This document shows, piece after piece, positions 56,501 through 64,000 of a stretch of DNA of 64,000 nt. Position 1 is the first letter of the stretch, and every line of letters begins with the position of its first letter. The translations under genes and the position numbers were made by a program. This DNA is from Lentzea nigeriaca (GTDB lineage Bacteria; Actinomycetota; Actinomycetes; Mycobacteriales; Pseudonocardiaceae), in the NCBI RefSeq assembly GCF_016907955.1, contig NZ_JAFBCX010000006.1:1-64000 (forward strand), given 5' to 3'. A model generated the notes under the pieces. That model was not told the origin of the DNA and ran no database searches. It saw only the letters and a list, made by a program, of their open reading frames with translations.

Positions 56501-57578
56501 GGTCGGCCGGCTGGCGGTGGACGCCGGAGAACTCGGCGGCGAGGCGGGCGCGCACCGCGTAGACGGCGCGGGCACGGCGGCGTTCGGCGGCGTGGGCGGC
56601 GCGCAGGTTCGTGAGCGCCTCGGACAGTTCGCCGGACACCTCGTTCACGTGGGCCAGGGCGAGCAGGCTTTCGGCGAGCAGCGTGTCGAGCTGGTGCCGT
56701 TCGGCGCTCGCGGCGGCTTCGCGGAGCATCTCGCGGGCCACCGCCACCCGGCCCGCGGGCAGGTGGACGCGCGTCGCGAGAGCCAGCTGGAGCCAGCCCG
56801 TCGTGGACGCCGACGGCGCGCGCACCGGGCGGTCGAGCATCGGGGTGCCGACCTCGCTCGCGTCGAGCAGGCGGTTCGCGTCCATCAACGCGAGCACCAG
56901 CTCGAGCGTGAGGCGGCCCAGGCCCTGGCCGCTGTCCGCCGACGGGTCGGCGAACCTGCCGAGCAGGTCGAGGCCTTCGCGGGCGGCACCGATGGCGGCG
57001 GCGATGTCGCCCCACCGGCGGTGCTGGGCTGCCTGCACCGCGCGGATCAGACCTCGCAGCAGCAGGCGGGTGTCGTCGTCGAGTGTCGTGTCGGCGACGT
57101 AGAGCTGGTCGGCTTCCGCGAGCGCCCGCGTGGGTTCGTCGCCGCGGCCGACCGTGACGAGGCATTCGCTCGCCTGCACCAGCGCCGACGCCCGCAGTTC
57201 CGCAGACACGTCCGGCGCTTCCAGCACGGGCGTCACCGCGGCGAAGCCCGTCAACGGTGCGCCCACGGACCGCGCGCACGCCGCGAGCTCGACTCGCAGC
57301 AGCCACGCGGTCTCGTATTCGCCTGCGGCCTCGGCCGCCTTCAACGCGTCGATCGCCCTGTCGGCGATGCGGACGCCGCGGCCGACGCGGTTGCCAGCGA
57401 AGACCACCAACGACTCGGCGCGGAGCCGGTCGGCTTCGTCGTGACGGGCGGAGGCGAGCGCGAGTGCGCGCTCACCCAGCACCAGAGCGAGCTCCGGTGC
57501 CCGCCAACGCAGCCGCCAGGCGGGCACGACCAGCGTGCTCACCTCGACGTTCGCCTGCGTCTCGCCCCTCGCCGCCAC
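53550..57578 (-). CDS. 1342-aa protein: helical-repeat N-terminus, Ala/Arg/Glu coiled coil, FG-repeat disordered region
   Basis: GTG start 18 bp after the EttA gene, so co-transcribed. Residues 1–400 are TPR-like helical pairs ([40 protein letters not shown]). Residues about 510–600 are a charged coiled coil, including five copies of a 10-residue unit like EEAARQAAAR. The rest is disordered: Pro-rich (about 690–800), then FG-rich (TFGTQPTFGTQTFGAQ at about 840–905; GFGSAASA-type at about 990–1100) with at least 20 FG dipeptides. A short predicted helix LSLADLLAEALVAYETG lies near 1175, and two LSFG motifs are near the end. No signal peptide or membrane segment. Function unknown. Confidence 0.85.
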   Translation of the reverse strand: MAARGETQANVEVSTLVVPAWRLRWRAPELALVLGERALALASARHDEADRLRAESLVVFAGNRVGRGVRIADRAIDALKAAEAAGEYETAWLLRVELAACARSVGAPLTGFAAVTPVLEAPDVSAELRASALVQASECLVTVGRGDEPTRALAEADQLYVADTTLDDDTRLLLRGLIRAVQAAQHRRWGDIAAAIGAAREGLDLLGRFADPSADSGQGLGRLTLELVLALMDANRLLDASEVGTPMLDRPVRAPSASTTGWLQLALATRVHLPAGRVAVAREMLREAAASAERHQLDTLLAESLLALAHVNEVSGELSEALTNLRAAHAAERRRARAVYAVRARLAAEFSGVHRQPADLHQQLASLLRPFDGMQMVTDGVLSAALKQQLRQWRPVQVRKGDGLKVKRVRRAAEDMTVEGLSAARQHAADRWRMVQPFGEPDDKTPDPVEPQPPAAPSSDRTVPASGLIASAGAMVSGRRRAARVAAGEIEDDQPTPPSPTPTSAPAETPALSPEQERKRKVEQQLMELQREARRQIEAERQARAEQRAAAEREAAEEAARQAAAREEAARQAAAREEAARQAAAREEVARQESARQEAARGAAAREGAAGAQPESVMDMLKAQGLRAGGRRRAPETESQPGTPSWRVEPPSRLRQDDPAENSQPQQDFFAGAQSAPGDRAAPTSSADPDTPSRSNLAAAFSRPPATPDFGPHLDDPTPAYPLHTPAGGFPTTPSDSSFGTPQWSTSSIPSPAPTDPPDPTQPPDPERKPLPPLPDPIPSVPTPDEIPQPPEPDLLSSTFLSSADVEPEDDTSTLPTTPIRAATSDQPTFGAHPDAETERGFSAVPPFGTGPDHGSGDQPTFGTPTGFGTQPTFGTQTFGAQPTFGNQTSFGTQPTFGTQTGFGAQPEPTAPQPDSSPQADPADTAPDRANQPDPAAWLNFEIAPDYDVASNLVMLTGPSTTPDSATDPDPTPGPTTRAEFDQAASPGSDTSAGFDPAGPAAGVAFGSAESAGSAMGGFGAATSADAGDAGFGSAASAASAMGAGFGSVVSSDASAGAGFGSAASADSADGAGFGSASSAGVGSAASADAAGGTGFGSAAESSSAPEYDFFATESASATHPDPVQFGGADTQSRDTAAEPSPATPTGTEQPEAKSESGTRTGRPSSRRKPSDLSLADLLAEALVAYETGRRSDEEQLQASEPATSEWSAETGRSDAPDQSYSVQPPAEAGQPSSTDSLFDPGQTGSAVGDSLYQPGLSFGAQQPATDDSLFRTGLSFGSPQPEPGYFLPEQPSTEPEAQPQESEQEKTGPIVPVGATPDNETTGPIRPVRPDGPAGWTLPGT

Positions 57579-57596
57579 GACGTCGCCGTTGCCCTC

Positions 57597-59273
<1,677 letters not shown>

Positions 59274-59538
59274 GGCGGCGATCGTAGAGCGGTGTCCGGA
59301 GGCCACTGACCTCGGTCGCCGACAAGCAGCCGTTCGCCCGTGGATCGAGCGTCACGCGAGTCGGTGACCAGCCCGTTCCGTTCGAACGTGAACAACTGTC
59401 GGCGATCGGTCCTCATCGGCCCCGATCTACGAGCTTCCCTCCTTCTCGGATCGCAGTGCGTACATCTTGTCCGGCGGCGCTGCCGGATCGGGCGGGATCG
59501 GAGAAGTCCCGTGCGCGGTTGCCCCGAAGGACGCAAGA

Positions 59539-59952
59539 TCAAAACGGCACGGGCTCCTCGGCGAGATCATCGCTCACCCGCGGTTCAACGACGGGAGCGG
59601 AGCCGAGTGACTGCACACGGCTCAGATCCAGCCCGACGTGGAGCGCGTCGAGGTTGAACGCCGTCCTTTTCACGTCGTCCTTCTCGTACTGGCGCATGCG
59701 CAGCTTGCCCTGGACGATCACCGGATCACCCTTGGACAGCGTGGTCTTCACGCTGTCGGCGAGCTTGCGCCAGCAGGAGACGCCGAGCCAGAGGGACTCC
59801 CCGTCCTCCCAGTCGCCGATCGCGGTGTTGTACCGGCGCTCGGTGGAGTGGACGCGGAAGTACGCGTTGGTCTTGCCGTCCTCGCCGTACCTGTACGAGA
59901 TCTCGCTCGCCACATGACCAACGACGGTGACCAGCGTGGAATTCCAGGACAT
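59539..59952 (-). CDS. ssb: Single-stranded DNA-binding protein
   Basis: 137 aa, shorter than the main actinobacterial SSB. The OB-fold is visible: LVTVVGHVASEISYRYGEDG, YFRVHSTERRY, LWLGVSCWRKLADSVKTTL and DPVIVQGKLRMRQYE. The acidic tail ends EEPVPF, a variant of the usual DDIPF partner-binding tip. It probably is the second, SsbB-like paralogue. Two DnaA-box-like TGTGGA sites lie 80–110 bp upstream. Confidence 0.93.
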   Translation of the reverse strand: MSWNSTLVTVVGHVASEISYRYGEDGKTNAYFRVHSTERRYNTAIGDWEDGESLWLGVSCWRKLADSVKTTLSKGDPVIVQGKLRMRQYEKDDVKRTAFNLDALHVGLDLSRVQSLGSAPVVEPRVSDDLAEEPVPF

Positions 59953-60134
59953 CGGGTTCTTGCCTCCAGAGTCGCGGGGTTGCTGGTCCAGGTTGCTCCG
60001 GGGGAGGCGGGCGGAGGTGGGGTGGACGGGGATCTGTGGATTACTCGCGGGTTGTGGACAGGTCAGGGTCTTGAAGCACCTCGAACCGCGAAATTGTCAG
60101 ACCTCCGTGCTAGTGCGGCGCTCGAGCCACAGCG

Positions 60135-60156
60135 AATGAGTGAGCGCCCACTCATT
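60135..60156. promoter_or_regulatory. TetR operator 1
   Basis: AATGAGTG (60135–60142) and CACTCATT (60149–60156), perfect 8-bp arms with a 6-nt centre. It shares the ATGAGTG half-site with operator 2, 3 bp away. Confidence 0.75.
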
Positions 60157-60159
60157 GAC

Positions 60160-60179
60160 ATGAGTGAGTACTCACTCAT
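60160..60179. promoter_or_regulatory. TetR operator 2, perfect 20-bp palindrome
   Basis: ATGAGTGAGT (60160–60169) with ACTCACTCAT (60170–60179), without any spacer. It ends 12 bp before the TetR start, where it would cover the core promoter. Confidence 0.8.
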
Positions 60180-60191
60180 ACAGTTGCGGGT

Positions 60192-60806
60192 GTGTCAGAG
60201 GAACCACGCCGCCGCCGCGCCCCCGCGATGAGCCCGGAAGATCGCCGCGAAGCGATCGTCCAGGCCACGCTCCCGCTCGTCGTGCAGTCCGGCGCGAACG
60301 TCACCACCAGCCAGATCGCCGCCGCGGCCGGAATCGCGGAAGGCACGGTGTTCCGCGTCTTCAAGGACAAGGCGGAACTCCTCAGCGCATGCATCGAGCG
60401 CGCACTCCTGTGCGACGACGAGATCGCGCGCATCAAGGCCATCCCGGCGGATCTGCCGTTGCAGGAACAGCTGGTCGAGGCGACCAACACCGCTACCAGC
60501 TACCTCGACCGCATGTGGGGCGTCATGGGCGCGCTGCGTGAATCGGGCTACCAGCCGAGCCAAGAGGACCACGCGAAGCACAAGGGACCGCCGATCGGCA
60601 TGCAACAGCTGTCCGCTGCCATCACCGACCTGTTCAAGGACGCCGACCTGCGGACCGAACCGGAACACGCGGCCCGGCTGCTGCTCGGCTTCGTCTTCAC
60701 CAACCGCATGCAGGGCAGGGGTTTCGGCGTCGTCAGCGCCGAACCCGCACAGCTCGTGGAGCTCTTCCTGCACGGAGCACTCAAATCAGGGGGAACAGAT
60801 GTCTGA
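60192..60806 (+). CDS. TetR-family repressor of the exporter operon
   Basis: 204 aa, GTG start with no Shine-Dalgarno, possibly leaderless. The TetR helix-turn-helix is at about residues 38–66 (TTSQIAAAAGIAEGTVFRVF), followed by a helical ligand domain. The two operator palindromes directly upstream imply autoregulation of the tetR–ABC operon. The stop overlaps the ATPase start by 8 bp. Confidence 0.92.
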   Translation: MSEEPRRRRAPAMSPEDRREAIVQATLPLVVQSGANVTTSQIAAAAGIAEGTVFRVFKDKAELLSACIERALLCDDEIARIKAIPADLPLQEQLVEATNTATSYLDRMWGVMGALRESGYQPSQEDHAKHKGPPIGMQQLSAAITDLFKDADLRTEPEHAARLLLGFVFTNRMQGRGFGVVSAEPAQLVELFLHGALKSGGTDV

Positions 60807-61722
60807 GCTCATGATCGAAGCCACGGATGTGAGCAAGAAGTTCGGTGACGTGCACGCCCTCGACGGCGTGAGCGTCACCGCGAAGAAGGGTTCCGTTCTC
60901 GGCCTCCTCGGCCACAACGGCGCCGGCAAGACCACGCTGGTCAACATCCTCACGACGATGCTGCCGCTGACCGGCGGCAGCGCGAAGGTCGCCGGGTTCG
61001 ACGTCGCGCGGCAAGGCCACGAGGTCCGCAGCCGCATCGGCCTGACCGGCCAGTTCGCCGCCGTCGACGAGCAGCTCAGCGGCCACGACAACCTCGTGCT
61101 GATCGCCCGTCTCCTCGGTGCCGGCCGCAAGCAGGCCCACCAGCGCGCGGACGACCTGCTCGAGCAGTTCGACCTCACCGACGCCGCCAAGCGCAACGCC
61201 AAGACCTACTCCGGCGGCATGCGGCGCCGGCTCGACCTGGCCGCGTCCCTGGTAGGCCGCCCGGAGGTGCTGTTCCTGGACGAGCCCACCACCGGTCTCG
61301 ACCCGGCCAGCCGCCTGGCGATGTGGGAGATCGTCGAGAAGCTCGTCGCCGACGGCACCACCGTGCTGCTCACGACGCAGTACCTCGACGAGGCCGACCG
61401 GCTCGCCGACACGATCACCGTGCTGTCCCACGGCAAGGTCGTCGCGTCCGGAACCAGCGCCGAGCTCAAGGCCCAGGTCGGCCAGCGCACGGTGACCGTC
61501 ACGCTCGACTCGGCGTCCGAAGTGGACACCGCGCTGAAGGCGATCAACGCGGTCGGGCTCCACCCCGTCGCGGAGGGCCTCACGCTCACCACGCCCGTCA
61601 ACGCGTCACGCGACCTCGCGACGGTCGTGCGCGCGTTGGACGACAACGGCTTGGAGGCACACGAAATCGGCCTCGCAGAGCCCACGCTCGACGACGTCTA
61701 CCTCACTCTCGCCGCCAACTAG
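60799..61722 (+). CDS. Drug-exporter ABC ATPase, DrrA type
   Basis: 307 aa from ATG 60799, with a G-rich Shine-Dalgarno upstream. Walker A is GHNGAGKTT, the signature is YSGGMRRRLDLAASL and Walker B is VLFLDEPTTGLDP. The C-terminal extension (LAEPTLDDVYLTLAAN) is the DrrA-specific regulatory region. It powers the DrrB-type permease next to it. The exported compound, perhaps a self-made or foreign antibiotic, is unknown. Confidence 0.93.
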   Translation: MSELMIEATDVSKKFGDVHALDGVSVTAKKGSVLGLLGHNGAGKTTLVNILTTMLPLTGGSAKVAGFDVARQGHEVRSRIGLTGQFAAVDEQLSGHDNLVLIARLLGAGRKQAHQRADDLLEQFDLTDAAKRNAKTYSGGMRRRLDLAASLVGRPEVLFLDEPTTGLDPASRLAMWEIVEKLVADGTTVLLTTQYLDEADRLADTITVLSHGKVVASGTSAELKAQVGQRTVTVTLDSASEVDTALKAINAVGLHPVAEGLTLTTPVNASRDLATVVRALDDNGLEAHEIGLAEPTLDDVYLTLAAN

Positions 61723-61731
61723 GGGGAAATC

Positions 61732-62529
61732 ATGGCGACCTTGACCTGGCACGGCAGCAGCTACCCGACACAGGTTCTCGTGCTGACCGGCCGTTCTCTG
61801 CGCGCACTCCTGCGCACGCCCGCACTGGTGTTCTTCAGCGTGTTGCAGCCGCTGATCATGCTGACGCTGTTCAGCCAGATCTTCGGCAGCATCACGTCCA
61901 CGGCGAACTTCCCGCCGGGCATGACCTACATCAACTACCTGTTGCCCGCGATCCTCGTGAACACCGCGATGCAGTCCTCCCTCGCATCCGGCATCGGACT
62001 CGTGCAGGACATGTCGAACGGTGTGCTCGCACGATTCCGTTCGCTGCCCATCAGGCCGAGCACGGTTCTGTTGGCGCGCAACCTCTCCGACGCCGTCCGC
62101 ACCGCGTTCCAGCTCATCCTGATGATCGCGTTCGGCGTGCTGGTGTTCGGCTTCCGGCCCGACGGCGGCATGCTCGGCACGCTCGCGGCGCTGGGCCTCG
62201 CCCTGGTCGTCGGATGGGCGCTGAGCTGGGTGTTCATCGCGATCGCCGCGTGGGTGCGCAAGGCCGAGTTGATGCAGACCGTCGGCTTCCTGGCGATGTT
62301 CCCGCTGATGTTCGCGTCCAGCGCGTTCGTGCCGGTGGGCGGCCTGCCCGGCTGGCTGCAGGCGATCGCGAAGGTCAACCCGCTGACCTACGCGGTCGAC
62401 GCCGCCCGCAGCCTGGCGCTGGCCCACCCCGTCACCGGAGTGGTCGGCGCGCTGGTCACGAGCGGCGCGATCGCGGCAGTCGGCGCGTTCTTCGCGGTCC
62501 GCGGCTTCCGCAGGCCCCTGTCGGTCTGA
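61732..62529 (+). CDS. ABC-2 type drug-exporter permease, DrrB type
   Basis: 265 aa, six membrane segments. It starts MATLTWHGSSYPTQVLVLTG, with typical DrrB features SLRALLRTPALVFFSVLQPL, DMSNGVLARFRSLPI and the late AIAKVNPLTYAVDAARSLA. Third gene of the tetR operon, 9 bp after the ATPase. It converges on the CopD/CtaG gene with an 18-bp gap. Confidence 0.93.
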   Translation: MATLTWHGSSYPTQVLVLTGRSLRALLRTPALVFFSVLQPLIMLTLFSQIFGSITSTANFPPGMTYINYLLPAILVNTAMQSSLASGIGLVQDMSNGVLARFRSLPIRPSTVLLARNLSDAVRTAFQLILMIAFGVLVFGFRPDGGMLGTLAALGLALVVGWALSWVFIAIAAWVRKAELMQTVGFLAMFPLMFASSAFVPVGGLPGWLQAIAKVNPLTYAVDAARSLALAHPVTGVVGALVTSGAIAAVGAFFAVRGFRRPLSV

Positions 62530-62547
62530 TTTCTTGTCCTTGCTGTG

Positions 62548-64000
62548 CTAACCCTTTCCGGCAATCTTCCGGAGCATCGCGTTGTAGGCCTCGAGGTCGG
62601 CGTCGCCATCGGCGTCGGCCTTGCGGTCCAACCGCTTCGCCTCCCGGCTGTCCTGCCGGGCCCACTGCGCGAGCAACGCGACCATCACCACGAGCAACGG
62701 GATCTCCCCCGCCGCCCACGCGATACCGCCGCCGAGTCGCTGGTCCTCCAGCAGGTTCTGCACCCAAGGCAACGAAAGATTCCGGTAGAACTGCTCGCCG
62801 ATGACGGTCTGCGAGCTCATCAGCACGACGCCGAAGAACGCGTGGAACGGGATCGACGCGAACAACAGCCCCAACCGGCCGAGCGGCGGCAGCTTGTTCG
62901 GTGCCGGGTCCACGCCGATCACGGGCCAGTAGAAGACGTAACCGGCGAGGATGAAGTGGGCGTTCATCGCGAGGTGCGCCCAGTGGAACGGCAACGCGGC
63001 CTCGAACAGCCCGGAGAAGTACAGGGCGTAGAAGGAACCGACGAACAACCCCAGCGCCACAAAGGGGTTCGTCAACAAACGCGCGAGCGGTGAGTGCACG
63101 AACGCCAGCACCCACTCTCGTGGCCCCGGCACCTCCTTGTTGACCGGCAACGCGCGCAACGCCAGCGTGACCGGCCCGCCCAGGACGAACAGGATCGGCG
63201 TCAGCATGGACAGCACCATGTGGGCTTCCATGTGGACGCTGAACATCGCCGGCGAGTACCGACCCATGCCCGACGACGTGGCGAACAGGAGAGCGAAGCA
63301 CCCGCACAGCCACGCGGCCGTGCGTCCGACCGGCCACTTGTCGCCCCGCTTGGTGAGCCGGCGCACCCCCAGCACGTAGAACAGCGCGAGGGCCAGCGCC
63401 GCCGTGCCGTAGATCAGGTCGAAGCGCCAGTCGAACAGGATGCGTGCCAGCGTCGGCGGCCCGTCGAGGTCGTACCCGATGGCGATCTCCGTGCGGCTGG
63501 GCAGTTCGACGCTGCCGCTGGGAGGAGGCGTGCGGGCCAGCGCCACCGCGAGGCCGATCGTGAACATCATCAGCAGGACTTCGAGTCCCGCGAGCTTCAG
63601 CAACGCGTGCGGCTTCCCGTCGACCACGCCCTTCACGCCGCGTTCGCGCTGGAAGTACCCGAACACGCCGAGCAGCAGCAGACAGGCCAGTTTGCCGAGC
63701 GTCAGCCAGCCGTAGGTCGACGTCACGAGATCGGACGGTGCGACGCGCACGAGCGCGTTCACGACGCCCGAGACGGCCATGACGATCCAGCAGACCAGCG
63801 CCATCTTCGAGAACCGAGTCGCGGCGAGCGGAAGGTGCGCTCCACCACGCCTGCCGTGCGCGAGCAACGCGATCAGGCCACCCACCCACAACACCGCGGC
63901 GATGAGGTGGAACAAGAGGCTGTTCGTGGCCATGTCGTGTGAGCCACCCGACGACGAGTGGCCGGTGACCGCGACCGGCACCAGCGCGAAGATCGCCAGG
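62548..64000 (-). CDS. CopD/CtaG-type membrane protein, copper handling and cytochrome oxidase assembly (5' end cut by window)
   Basis: The frame is open up to the right edge (484 codons visible, N-terminus missing). The first visible part is CopD-like (FHLIAAVLWVGGLIALLAHG; TYGWLTLGKLACLLLLGVFG). The C-terminal half is a caa3-type CtaG domain: FSVHMEAHMVLSMLTPILFV, NAHFILAGYVFYWPVIGVDP, FHAFFGVVLMSS. About a dozen membrane segments are visible. Full-length relatives are about 650 aa with the same fusion. It probably moves copper for cytochrome oxidase. The tail is charged (DRKADADGDADLEAYNAML). Confidence 0.9.
   Translation of the reverse strand, partial: LAIFALVPVAVTGHSSSGGSHDMATNSLLFHLIAAVLWVGGLIALLAHGRRGGAHLPLAATRFSKMALVCWIVMAVSGVVNALVRVAPSDLVTSTYGWLTLGKLACLLLLGVFGYFQRERGVKGVVDGKPHALLKLAGLEVLLMMFTIGLAVALARTPPPSGSVELPSRTEIAIGYDLDGPPTLARILFDWRFDLIYGTAALALALFYVLGVRRLTKRGDKWPVGRTAAWLCGCFALLFATSSGMGRYSPAMFSVHMEAHMVLSMLTPILFVLGGPVTLALRALPVNKEVPGPREWVLAFVHSPLARLLTNPFVALGLFVGSFYALYFSGLFEAALPFHWAHLAMNAHFILAGYVFYWPVIGVDPAPNKLPPLGRLGLLFASIPFHAFFGVVLMSSQTVIGEQFYRNLSLPWVQNLLEDQRLGGGIAWAAGEIPLLVVMVALLAQWARQDSREAKRLDRKADADGDADLEAYNAMLRKIAGKG

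Overview
The window is high-GC actinobacterial DNA. The conserved gene set is clpX–clpP2–clpP1–tig, rpiB–nei, a mycothiol-type DsbA protein, pepN, ctaJ, glbO, an alpha-glucosidase, NAD-glutamate dehydrogenase, an ABC-F factor and ssb. This is the same neighbourhood I know from memory as Rv2457c–Rv2478c in Mycobacterium tuberculosis. Codon use (G/C third positions, frequent GTG starts) and the accessory genes suggest a soil member of the Pseudonocardiales, of Lentzea or Saccharothrix type. The species cannot be fixed from the sequence alone.

Layout. 1–3761 (minus): the 5' two thirds of clpX, the clpP1–clpP2 protease operon and trigger factor. 4214–24984 is a roughly 20-kb accessory block between tig and rpiB. 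It holds a LysR regulator; a LacI-controlled ABC importer with a GH-A glycosidase and a GH38 alpha-mannosidase (5302–13401); small ORFs; a glycine-betaine type ABC system with a fused double permease and two paralogous binding proteins (13957–19096); a HEPN-motif protein; an alpha/beta hydrolase; tRNA-Pro(TGG) and tRNA-Gly(TCC); a decayed HxlR regulator; and VOC, HIT, metallo-beta-lactamase and ComB-like genes. 25006–34278 returns to the backbone: rpiB, nei, a GDMG-rich membrane protein, an Eis-like acetyltransferase, an aldehyde dehydrogenase, an AlkA-like glycosylase, the DsbA-like protein and pepN. 34351–36722 is a barstar-like/GNAT fusion followed by a stand-alone paralogue of its GNAT part. 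36767–59952 runs from the DUF5130 protein and ctaJ to ssb, interrupted by an MFS gene and a repeat protein. 60135–62529 is a TetR-controlled drug-type ABC exporter. 62548–64000 is a CopD/CtaG-type membrane protein that runs off the end.

How genes work together. ClpX, ClpP1 and ClpP2 form the housekeeping protease. LacI, the importer and the two glycosidases form a regulon for uptake and cleavage of mannose-containing glycans, with a palindromic operator between the divergent units. The betaine-type genes form an osmoprotectant importer. TetR, DrrA-like and DrrB-like proteins form an exporter unit with two operator palindromes. Hairpin terminators separate most convergent units.

Most unusual items: a 169-aa protein made of 17 tandem DSVRIT repeats (38909–39418); a 590-aa orphan with a HEPN R-N-x3-H motif (19093–20865); a 1342-aa protein with a helical N-terminus and nucleoporin-like FG-repeat disordered regions, next to the ABC-F gene (53550–57578); and the barstar/GNAT fusion with its tandem paralogue.
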